64,000 nucleotides of DNA from Diphasiastrum complanatum (taxonomy: Eukaryota; Streptophyta; Lycopodiopsida; Lycopodiales; Lycopodiaceae): NCBI GenBank assembly GCA_029204225.1, contig CM055096.1, forward strand, positions 66,066,370 to 66,130,369, read 5' to 3'. Each line of letters starts with the position of its first letter. The stretch's first letter is position 1. Shown piece by piece: positions 22,516-34,936 of this stretch. A program made the translations under genes and the position numbers. The notes below the pieces were generated by a model. That model had not been told where the DNA came from and ran no database searches. It was given only the letters and a program-made list of their open reading frames with translations.

Positions 22516-23690
22516 TCTACATTGTTTTGTGATAGCAATCTTTCATTGTTTTGAAGCATTTTTTTTTATGGGTTTTAGGGTATATTTATTTTACTAACAC
22601 CTAGTTATATGCTGTAAAAATATAAATTTGATTTGGTTTCAAATACTCAAGTAGATCTTTCATTTTGTGTTGCATTGACTAGAAAGCTAGAAATTGTCTA
22701 GTTGTTGGAAATTTGACTCCACTAGGTTTTTGTGCAAGCACACCCACTTATATTCTTGTGCTTAATCATTTATGACATTCAAATCTCTAATTTTTATCAT
22801 GGTTTCAAAGCCAAATGAAAGTGGTTAATGATGTGAACAAGTTTATGGCAAAAATTAGGTGTTTTAGCATAGAATTTGTGATTCAACCTATCAATGTAAG
22901 ACATTCAAGGGATAGTTTTTGGAGTAATAGAAGTGGATTTAATTTTTTTTACTATTATCAAGTTTACTATCAAATAATGCCATAAACGATTCTTTTTAAT
23001 TTCCATTTCTTGTGATCTTAAAATAGCAAGTTTGGATTTGAAGCCTTGTGCACTTTGTAGCCCTTGAAGAGGGGATTCCATTGATCCAACCCATACCAAA
23101 AGTGGATCAACATTTTATGAGTTTTGGGAGGCCAAAGTGGAGGTGCTTTTCTCATAAAATGTTCATATTTTAGGTTTTTCATTGAAATGCTTCAAAAGAT
23201 TATGCATTAGAATTCGAATTTGGAGATTCTAGCTTTGACTTTTGGCTTGTTGGATAGGATTTGATGCATAGTATTGATTTGTGTCATTATGTTTGATCTA
23301 ATCCAGCATTTTGGAAGGTTATTGAGCACTTGAACATGTGCTCTAAGAGTGGTTATTTTTATCTTTGGAGTGATTCAAATCTAAATGATTTTTAGAGGTC
23401 ATTTTTCATCAAAATCTCTAATATTATCAAGCCACTAGTTTTGTGTTTCTTTTTCAATTGGGTCAAGAACATGTTAGATCTTGCAAAAATGATAAAGCAT
23501 CTTCAATTTGGGTTTCAATTTGCTAGAATACCAGGTTTTCTTAACCATTCAATAGCTCTTTCTTGTGCATCCATCAAAATGTCTTCTATAAGTAGCTTTT
23601 TGATGGAATCTAGTGAGAGGCTTCTCTCATCTAATTTTTTCTTGTGGAAAGTAGAATGGAGTCTATTTTAGTAATTCAAGTTCTGATGGA
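22516..23690. other. No gene recognised
   Basis: AT-rich sequence with short frames only. No LTR end, repeat or family motif was identified. Confidence 0.5.
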
Positions 23691-23779
23691 TGTAGTTTTA
23701 GTTAGTGAGAAAGAGCCTCAATAGCAATAAGACGTATCCAAGTTCAAGAAAAGGTCTAAGATATCCTTACATTGCTTTT

Positions 23780-24050
23780 GTGTAGATGAGGCTATGCAAG
23801 TGTATGGTGTTTTTCATGGATTAGAAGCAACTAATGGATCTATAAAATTTTTTTTCAATGGCTTTGATGGTCAAGTGGAAGATCAAGAGGTTGATCTCAA
23901 AGGGCTTCAACAACACAAAAGGAAAAGTGGCAATTTGGAGATAGTCAAGAGCATCAAAGGGAGGTCAAATGGCAAAGATACCTTGGATCTGTTTTTGTAG
24001 GTTATTGAAGACTCAAGGAAGGTAAAAGGAAGTGTTGTTCAGCCTATTGG
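23780..24050 (+). repeat. Plus-strand partner of an inverted repeat family
   Basis: Words such as TGTGTAGATGAGGCTATGCA, GGGCTTCAACAACACAAAAG and TTTGAAGACTCAAG-like sequence match the complement of 20750-21030 in the same order. The frame at 23794-24000 (HGLEATNGS, GFDGQVEDQEVDLKGLQQHK) parallels the minus-strand frame there. The two copies face opposite ways with about 2.7 kb between them and belong to an unclassified part of the family A copia relatives. Confidence 0.7.
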
Positions 24051-24054
24051 CTTT

Positions 24055-24700
24055 TAGGTTTCTCTCCTAGCTTTATTATGGCAGTTTTCCATCTAATAAA
24101 GTTAAGATTGATCCAAGGTCGTTGTATAGGGTGAGGAAGTAGGTTCCACTCAAATCATAGTTCTATTGGTTGGTAATTAACCTTTGCTAGACCTACTTTG
24201 TAGAAAACATGGACATAATGGAAAATTATTGCTTGACTAGCCATTTGGATGCATACTAGGATAATCATCTCAATAATTGTTTTTTTAAATCCCAATGCTC
24301 CAATAATATCCATGGGACTCCATGATCAACTACCTACATAAAGATACTACTTTCACACCACTCTTACTTCAAGAATAAATGTGATGTGCTTGGAATGATG
24401 GCAAATACACAAACTATCTGATCAACATACAACTTGCCTTCTACCCAGATATGAAAATCAAACATTACATGCCACACTTTAAACCAATTTCTCCAGATTC
24501 CTTGCATAACCCAATGAAAAGATCTATGAGGCTAGGTGATGCTTCTCCCAAGCAAATCAAGTAAGTAAAAAATATCACCAAAATTTGGCAAGAAGCTCTC
24601 ATTTAAAAAAAGAAGAAGAAAGAATCAGTCCATACCTCTAGTATTGCCAACAACAACTCAAAACCTCTAGCACACACCTTTTGGCGGAGCAGAAGTAGCA
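24055..24700. other. No gene recognised
   Basis: AT-rich spacer between the inverted-repeat partner and the histone-like pseudogene. The last 100 bp may belong to the 5' end of that gene, but no frame can be followed. Confidence 0.45.
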
Positions 24701-24724
24701 GCATTGAAACCAGTGGTGGGAGGA

Positions 24725-25829
24725 ATGGACCAAAATCAGGAGAAGCGGGCAGCCATGGATGATGTCGTGGATGTTACCATGGATTGTGAGTAGTAGCAGG
24801 GGCAGGAGCATAGCGAGCAGCAACAGCCAGAGCATCCTGATCAAATGCAACAACAGAACCAAGCGAACGAGCAGGATCAACAACAACAGCCAACTATGGA
24901 TGAGCAGCAAGTGGTAGGAGCAACAAAGGACACCCTTTTGCAAGATTTTGGTGTGAGGTCAGTGCTAGAAAGCCCCTCTCCAACATAAAGCCAACACGAC
25001 GCCACTCAGGCTTTTCTTGACAGTGAGGTAGCTGCTTCTGGGCCAATTTCCAATGATTTTTTTGGGATCTTTGATGATCAGGGTCCTCCAGGACATGTGC
25101 CTCTTGATGGCTTTGATATTGGTTCGGCAGCAACTTCGGGAGACTCCACTCCGACACAATCACTCGAACATGTGCAAGAGCTTGTAATGGGGCCGTGATG
25201 TCCTTGCTCGTCGACTCGGACCAGACACCCCACTTAGAAACCGTTGTGAAGGCTTCTCAGCATGTCACCCCCACATCACGGCCTAAATCGAAAGCTGTAC
25301 ATCAAAAGAGAGGTCTCTCAAAGCCTCAACGCCTATTGCGGGCCATCTCTCAGCCGCAGCCGCAAGCTCCCTAGGTGCCACCAGCTCAGTCAGCACCAGA
25401 GGTGCAACAGGACCCCCCTGCAACTACCACACAAGAAGAGGCAGTCCTAGCTAGCCAGCAGCATGGAGAAGGGCAACCACACCGCCACCACCCTGGAAAG
25501 GCAAGGTCCTTAGAAGGATACAGCCTCCACAACCACGCCGTCAGAGAAAGAGCCGTCTCCCCAATTGGTATAAGGAGTATTTTTAGAAATCCACTGAATT
25601 CCTCATACCAAGAGCCCCATTTGTTCGGACCATCAAGGAGATCATGGATGAATTCTCTATTGGGCTGAGGATTACGGGCGAGGCCGCTTCGGCTATCCAA
25701 GAGATGGCAGAGATGTATTTAACAAATCTCTTTGAAGACTCATTTTTGTGTGTTGTCCATTGTAAGAGAGTTACTATAGTTCCAAAGGATATGATGTTAG
25801 CAAAGCAACTGAGACGCAAGAGAAATTAA
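24725..25829 (+). pseudogene. Divergent histone H3-like gene with long Q/P-rich tail (decayed)
   Basis: The last 89 codons (25563-25829) align with histone H3 without gaps from the alphaN region to the end. Diagnostic pieces are KSTEFLIPRAPF (H3 KSTELLIRKLPF), AIQEMAEMYLTNLFEDSFLC (H3 [20 protein letters not shown]) and CKRVTIVPKDMMLAKQ (H3 [16 protein letters not shown]). Loop 1 has the canonical H3 length, not the extra residue common in plant CENH3. Upstream is a basic stretch (IQPPQPRRQRKSRLPNWYKE) and then about 260 codons rich in Gln, Pro and acidic residues from an ATG at 24725. Histone H3 forms the nucleosome core with H4; such a long tail is not a normal H3 feature. The frame is broken by stops near 24791, 24794, 24986, 25197, 25374 and 25584 and by shifts near 25195 and 25480, unless some are introns. 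The stops read as changed CAG, CAA or CGA codons. Confidence 0.75.
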
Positions 25830-26000
25830 AAACGATGTACTCCAAATTTTGATATAATATGTACACAAGATCATTTTTATCATCAAACTCTGTTGAATTA
25901 TTGTGTGAATTCATTTTACAATGAAATTTAGTTCTCTGTGAATGTTTTTGGTTCAGTGATATTGTGTCAATGATTTTCATTTCAATGCTTTTGTTGCATA

Positions 26001-26409
26001 CAAGGGCGCAGAGTTGGGGTGTTTGACCCAATCAAACGGCCTCCCTCCACGCCCTTGTGTGATTTTCATGCAAGGGCATAGAGTTGGGGTGTTTGACCGG
26101 GTCAAACTGCCTCTCTTCGTGCCCTTGCATGATTTGCACGCAAGGGAGTAGAGGGAGGCCATTTTACCCGGTCAAACGGCCCCCTTCCATGCCCTTGCTT
26201 GATTTGCACGCAAGGACGTGGAGGGGGGTGTTTGACCGGGTCAGATGGCCCCCCTCCGCGCCCTTGCATGATTTGTATGCAAGGGCACGGAGGGAGGCCG
26301 ATTGACCCAGTCAAACGGCCTCCTTGCACGCCCTTGTAAGATTTTCATGCAAGAGTGCGGAGGGGGGGTGTTTGACTAGGTCAAATGGCCTCCCTCCGTG
26401 CCCTTGCAT
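26001..26409. repeat. Six tandem 70-bp units, each an imperfect palindrome
   Basis: Units start at 26001, 26071, 26141, 26211, 26280 and 26350 (period 70, 70, 70, 69, 70). Each is about 57 bp of self-complementary sequence running from CAAGGGC through GGAGGGAGGCCGTTTGACC to the centre near GGTC and back to GCCCTTG, plus a 13-bp AT-rich spacer (CATGATTTGCATG-like). Single-stranded DNA or RNA of this region would fold into six equal hairpins. It is GC-rich within AT-rich DNA. Reading frames across it on both strands are by-products. Confidence 0.93.
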
Positions 26410-26562
26410 GCAAAATGGCAAATTAATGCCCAGTAGCCACTATGAGTACTTGAAATTTAGATAATTAGAAGAAATTTCATATCCTACCATAAGGAATGAA
26501 ATTTTGGAACACATGTAGTTGGAATTGAAAATTTTTAAATAAAAACACATTTTGCATTTCTT

Positions 26563-28018
26563 TTACATTAGTGACTCTGATCTATTTTCTGATCCTACTA
26601 TTGACTTCATGATCTTCAATGCTAACTTACCAGCATCGGTATGCTCCTCGTAGGGTCCAACCGTTGCCACCACAAGTAATCTAGACTCAAACCCCGAGAA
26701 GAGGTCATTCAAGATAGCGCTCCTTCGTACAGTCTGTGGAAGTTGAGCATCTGCGAGGTGCTTTGACAATGCTTTGCACTTGACAAGCTCAATGGGCCCA
26801 TTAGGACTATACTCGTTGTTGCCACAGAAGTTATAGTTGTCTGGAAATTGTCCAATGTAGTGTGCAAGGGACACATCTAGCCTTTGCTCTATTCGACCCT
26901 CACGAGAACCTCCGCCCCTCAATGCAAAACTGTCAATCTCCACCGCATACTGTATTACATTGTATAAGAATGTTATAATTACAATGAACAAATGAAGAAA
27001 TGGAAACAAGCATGGACGAGAAGATTTGTTGACAAAGAACTTGCCTGAGATCCCGCATCCTCTTTCTTAGTTTTTTCAAGGACAATTCTGTGGCCTTTGT
27101 ATGGCATCTCAGTTGTGCCAACTGGTTTTTCCAAATTGTTTATGCTCAACCACTAGTGGTTGCAGAGTCTTCAGTTCACACAAAATTTTTTCCAGAGCTT
27201 GCTCAGTAGTATATGTGTCGTCTCCAATCAGCTGTCGGAATGTATCGTTTGGCACGAAGTGGTCAAAAGTGTTGGTGCCATTTTTCAATTTCACTAATCC
27301 TCCCAACATCTCATCCTCTCGTAAGCTAAGGATATGTTGCAAATCGTGCAGAAATAAATAAGGCTTGCCCATTAATTATCATTGAGGCAAGGTCACGTAT
27401 TCGCAACATGTGATCGGAGTCATCTACGTCCTCCGGTTGAGCAAATGTTGATGCCACTGAAGACATCTGCCGTGCAAGCTCTGTTTCCTTCTTGGGGGTT
27501 AATTCCTCTTCCACTTCCTGCTCTTCCATTTCACTGACCTTTACGCTAGGATCATGTTTTTCTTCAACGGTATTTGTAGGAAATTCATTCAGCAAAGAAA
27601 TCATAGTAATTTCACCTGACAAGAACTTCTTTCCTACACTTTTGAGATTAAAATTTACTTGTCGATCGCGCGTTAACTCCAAAAAGTGCTCGTTCCTCAG
27701 GTGGCTGATAAACCTGTTAAGTCGGGAAACAAAAGGTCTATTTCCTTTCAATATATATGTTAGCAAATTATTTCCTTTCAATATATATGTTAGCAAATTA
27801 TACAAAATCCAAGAAATATCACAGCTAGGAAGTCTTACTGAGTAAGGCATCAAATTTTCTTCTATATACTCACTTACAAAACTGAAATCATCACTATTTG
27901 TCCGTAGAGTTGCCAGGGTATCTATTCTGGAAGTGAACATAGCATAGATGCGATCTATTCGATCGGCAAATGTTGTGTCGGCCAATAGATTTGCCAACTT
28001 TGTCTTCGAAGGATGCAT
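26563..28018 (-). pseudogene. Unrecognised multi-exon gene B
   Basis: It starts at ATG 28018 (MHPSKTKLANLLADTTFADR) and runs 230 codons with a Glu-rich stretch. After a one-base shift near 27375 it continues as MLGGLVKLKNGTNTFDHFVP and CELKTLQPLVVEHKQFG. A likely GC-AG intron (about 27042-26948; GCAAGT donor, TAATACAG acceptor) joins EKTKKEDAGSQ to YAVEIDSFALRGGGSREGR. The end reads LPQTVRRSAILNDLFSGFES and RLLVVATVGPYEEHTDAGKL. These last pieces recall the end of a kinesin motor domain (the PxRxSxLTxLL and xxxIAxVSP segments), but no P-loop is seen, so this is only a resemblance. It lies 250 bp downstream of gene A on the same strand. Shifts suggest decay. Confidence 0.45.
27741..27800. repeat. 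Exact 30-bp tandem duplication in gene B
   Basis: Two identical 30-bp copies (27741-27770, 27771-27800) add ten codons, NLLTYILKGN, in frame. Perfect identity suggests a recent event. Confidence 0.97.
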
Positions 28019-28270
28019 CGTGAATGTAACGAGACAATACGAAAGACTAAAAGTACGAGCGCAAGTGCAAAGTATTTAACCGAAACTAAGAAAGCCAAGA
28101 GAGCAAGAAAAATGTTTGCTGGCAAATGAGATAAAGTGATCTTCTATAGGGAGAAGTTTTTCAAAAATAGACATGATTTTAAAATTGGACCAAATAAAGA
28201 CTATTTATAGTAATCAAGTAAACTATACTATCATACTTCAAAACAATGTAAAATTCTCAACATATTCTAT

Positions 28271-30110
28271 TTACTCATTGTGTGCTATTTTTGAAATGTC
28301 ATCCTCTTTATTGGATGTTCTTTGCTGAGGTACCCACCGCTTCCCTACACGAACCCGAGACATCCTCCATTCCTTATGCCTTGCATTAGTTGTGGATGAT
28401 TGCCAAGCGGCTCTTCTAGCTACATTTGATGAAGAGATCATTGAAGTCAACCCTCGAGCCCATGTTTCTTCGATGTTTTGTCTGCCCAAAACTCCTCTAT
28501 AAAACCACTGCAACATCTCTATCAAGGCATTGCTAAGACCTTTACCTCCGCCATGTCTTGAATTTTTGAAATACGTAGCCTTGGCCCTATAATGACTCTT
28601 CTCCATCCCTTGGGTGTTCCAAATAGCAAAGGATCCATGTCTTAAAAAACCAAGGTCCATGAGCGTACAAAATGTGTTGTTAGCAAAAGAATCTAATTAG
28701 TAACTTTCACTTGGATAGAACTTACAAAGAAAAAATAAAGACAAAACACTCACCATATAATGAGTGATGTGTGTTTCTCCCCATGCATCAATCATCAAAT
28801 GAGTGAATGCTTGTACTTTCGTCTGATATCTATCGTAATATTCCTCCCTCAAGTTCTTTTTATTGATAGTCAATGACAAAGCATCAAATGCTTGCCATAC
28901 CTTTGCATGTGTGGCAGCCATACGGGGATTTGAGCCAATATTTGCTGTGCATTCACACTCTCTCTTCCAATACTCCCATTGAAGACTACTTTCTCGTCCA
29001 GTATGATTTGACAAAAAATGCCTTGCTTTTGCGCCCTCCATGGAAACTTTTGTCGGCAAGTCCCGAGTTTTTCCACTCAACTCAACTCAGCGTCCTTGGA
29101 AAGATTCACATGGCCTCCGTGTAGTCCCATTTCTGATAACACTATCTCTAGATTTCAAATGCTAACATCCGCTTGTGATTTGGGTTGCATATTCCATGCA
29201 TAGCAACAATGCAAATATAACAACTTGTCCAATATCCGCAATTCACCATGCATCGTGCAAAAATGGACTCTTTCGAGAGGAATATCTAATATAGGACTCC
29301 ATGCTTTGTCTAGATTGTGCTTGTTTGGTACTCATTGGTTGCAATGCAACACACCTTTATTTCAACCATTTTCAAACATACAATATATGCAAAAATGTTT
29401 GGCATTCGCACCGAGCCCACAACCAAACATGCATTTTAGGGTCTTCAAATTGGCAGCTAAGTGCCATTCCATAGTAAAATTTTGCCCATTAACACTTAGT
29501 AATTCTCCTCCATTTTGCGCGGATTACCTTGGATATATTGCATCGTTCAAATACCCACTTCAACATAACTGGGTCTCTTTATGAAATTTGAATGCAACTA
29601 TCCACCATATATGATTTTCAGATTGCACACTAAATTTATTGGACTCACTTCCAATTGACTCTTGCAATGCTTGGTTCATCAACGTGATTGTGACCACGTT
29701 CTAGTTTGCGACCTTTTACGATCTCCGCTTCATCCAACTTAATGACAAATATAGCTTTGCCTCCAAATTCTGCAATACTAAATTCTCGTAAATAAATTCT
29801 ACAATCTCTCACAATATCCTAGTAATCCGGTATGCCCATTGCATATCCATGCAACTAGATGAGTTATTGAAGAGAATGTGGGATGTGTCAAAGTGCTTCA
29901 GATCTTGAGGATACGATATTCCATTTGTCCACATATCCAAGCTTTTCTTTCCTTCTTCCCTATAATGGGAACGATCCTCAGCAGATATTGGAATTCGTTT
30001 GCCTCCTCTTTTTGTAAAGGTGCCAAATCAGTTGGGACATCCAAATGTAGATGATACAATGTCGTCATCTGAAAAAGCAAGGAAGTAATCACAAGCATCA
30101 AAGTACTCAT
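28271..30110 (-). pseudogene. Unrecognised gene A, transposase-like in character
   Basis: Minus-strand frames chain from about 30110: GGKRIPISAEDRSHYREEGK, LREFSIAEFGGKAIFVIKLD then EAEIVKGRKLER, FSVQSENHIWWIVAF, MEWHLAANLKTLKCMFGCGL, ANAKHFCIYC (a CxxC pair), SPILDIPLERVHFCTMHGEL, THAKVWQAFDALSLTINKKN, THLMIDAWGETHITHYM, then WFLRHGSFAIWNTQGMEKSH and ATYFKNSRHGGGKG. It ends at 28271 after a basic tail. A GT donor may follow HITHYM near 28752. Stops and shifts interrupt it. The layout (CxxC after a hydrophobic strand, conserved His, Glu-Lys-Ser-His near the end) suggests a mobile-element protein, but I recognise no named family and could not assign a DDE triad. Gene B follows on the same strand. 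Confidence 0.45.
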
Positions 30111-30167
30111 AACAAAATTTTCAAGACAAATCTAAGTACTTATCTAGTATTATACTACATACTCTGT

Positions 30168-30455
30168 AACATCAATTCATTGATTTTGCTTTTTTGCCTG
30201 ATTCAAATTTGGAGAAGGGGCTCATATTTTCATTCCAATGTGAAGATTGCGCTCATCTTAACCAGTGGAGGGAATGCATATTCGAATTTAGACAAGTTAA
30301 ACTCTTTTGTAACATCAATTATTTGATTTTGTTTATTTTCTGATTCAAATTTGGAGATGGCGCTCATATTTTCAATCCACAGTGAAGATTGCCCTCATCT
30401 TAACCAATGGAGGGAATGCATGTTTGAATTTAGATAAGTTAAACTGTAAATAGTT
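30168..30455. repeat. Tandem duplication, unit about 143 bp
   Basis: AACATCAATT...GATTCAAATTTGGAGA...CTCATATTTTCA...TCATCTTAACCA...GGAGGGAATGCAT recurs in order at 30168 and 30311, with about ten to fifteen per cent difference by eye. It lies just beyond the right limit of gene A. Confidence 0.9.
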
Positions 30456-30612
30456 TAAAGTTCTTAATCGTGACTGTAGAGCACTGGGAGTTGGGGAGGC
30501 CTTGGGAGTGGTGGGGGCAAGCAGATAAACAATATTGTTTTTTTATTTTGATTTTTTCATTGTCCTACATGGCATTCCTTATAGGGTCTGTTTGATATTT
30601 GAAACTCCTATA

Positions 30613-33486
<2,874 letters not shown>

Positions 33487-33610
33487 CCATTTTGTTATTA
33501 GGGGCATTAAATGCTCGTGTACGGCCTAAAGTAGTGCACAACCTTCTTCACTACAGTGCCGAGAAGGACTTCCTACTTGTAAATAGGTCGATTTCTTTGT
33601 ATTGAGGTTC
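33487..33610 (+). pseudogene. Possible start of a second LINE, head-to-tail
   Basis: Immediately after the poly(A) tail the translation GALNARVRPKVVHNLLHYSA with EKDFLLVNRS resembles the start of LINE endonuclease ORFs; the preceding copy begins NVKGLNAHVR. The trace fades within 120 bp. Confidence 0.35.
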
Positions 33611-34936
33611 AAGCTTTATGTGTCTTTTATCTTAATGAATCCCTGGGTAACTGATTTAAACTTCATTAAGTAGTCACTTGGTAAATGCTAGGTGATTGAT
33701 AGTATGTGAATTGGATCCTTTGTTTTTAACTTCATTTAATAATAGATCATAACTTGAGGTGTCATTGATTGTAGTCGAACCCCTAAAACATTTATTGGTT
33801 ATTGCTGCTTATAGGGAAAAGCATTAGATAATATCTTTGTAACTTGCAAGGTAGTCTTCAATTGTTCTTGGTATCTGAGTTGGAGATTCATATTCATTTT
33901 GCTCATCCTTCTTTATGGCATGTTGATAACAATTGGCCATTTTCTTATGACAAAAATTAATAGCCATACAATCGTGAGGAGTGATATTGGACACATGGCA
34001 TTATATCATTGGTTGAGAGAAGGTTCATTATGTTCCACAGTGCAAGCTTGTAAACAGATTTAGATCTTGATTGTCTATCTCTCTCCTGCTACGTAAGGTA
34101 TCGTTCATCCAATGGTGGGTTACAGCTTGTAGCAGTATTCGCCGCTCCCACGGCTCCACGCAGTAGCCGACCTGATGAACGATACCTAGTCCATAAAGCA
34201 TCTGAACTGTATATAAAAACATGAAAAATATGTGCCCCCATGTGGCAAGACACCACGGAAAATAAACCAGAGCTTAAGTTGTTTGCTAAACTATCATAGA
34301 AGGCTCTCTTAACCCTTCTAGATTGTAGGATTAGTCAGCAGAAATTCATTCTTTGATGGGCTGTGATTGTTTTCTTAATGGATTGCACGGTAGAAAACCG
34401 AATTAGATCAGAAACTAAGGACCATCTCCATGCAAAGTTATTTTAAAGAAAGCATTCATTCATTCAAAACAGGGAGCAACAATTTGACTAACATCTCACA
34501 AACCCTAGTTTGATATTGGTAGGGCATTGCTTATCAAAAATCTCTTATATTTGAATCAACTGAGGAAAAATGCAATAAACATTGCTAGTTGGGCACTCTT
34601 GTTGCAAAACCAATGATCATTCAAAATCACGGGGCGAAAAAGAGATGAAGCCATGAAATTTGTTGTAAAACCTTGAAAAAAATGGTGGCACACAACACTG
34701 CAATGGTACATCAGCAGCTTCACTACAGCCCCAAAAATGGTTCAGCTCCATCCTTTCAAGTAAACCTACTGAGCACACTTATTCATCAGAGCCACACTTA
34801 GTCATAATGACTTGATGGCTGTGCAAGCGAACCCACTCAGCAGACATATTTGTGGGGCACAAACGCCCAATTTAAACCCTTACATTCACCTGCACTCCTC
34901 CAGTGCTTCCTTCTTGAAGCAGCAACCTCACCTACA
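33611..34936. other. No coding gene; probable AHL 3' UTR at the right end
   Basis: Short frames only. The last few hundred bases before 34937 should contain the 3' UTR of the minus-strand AHL gene. A 14-bp inverted repeat with a GC-rich loop is described separately. Confidence 0.5.
34096..34188. other. Hairpin: perfect 14-bp inverted repeat, 65-nt GC-rich loop
   Basis: AGGTATCGTTCATC (34096-34109) is exactly complementary to GATGAACGATACCT (34175-34188). The loop is GC-richer than its surroundings. It matches no plant small RNA, snRNA or riboswitch that I can recall. It lies 750 bp beyond the AHL stop codon. Confidence 0.6.

Noticed and set aside
25563-25829. Calling the histone fold CENH3
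   Set aside because: Loop 1 has canonical H3 length and no CENH3-specific feature is visible; H3-like is the safest name.
26084-26329. Reading frames on both strands through the palindrome array
   Set aside because: They follow the 70-bp period and have no independent protein signal; the palindromes create mirrored frames on both strands.
26001-26409. CRISPR-like array
   Set aside because: The whole 70-bp unit repeats, including the spacer, and the setting is a plant nuclear genome.
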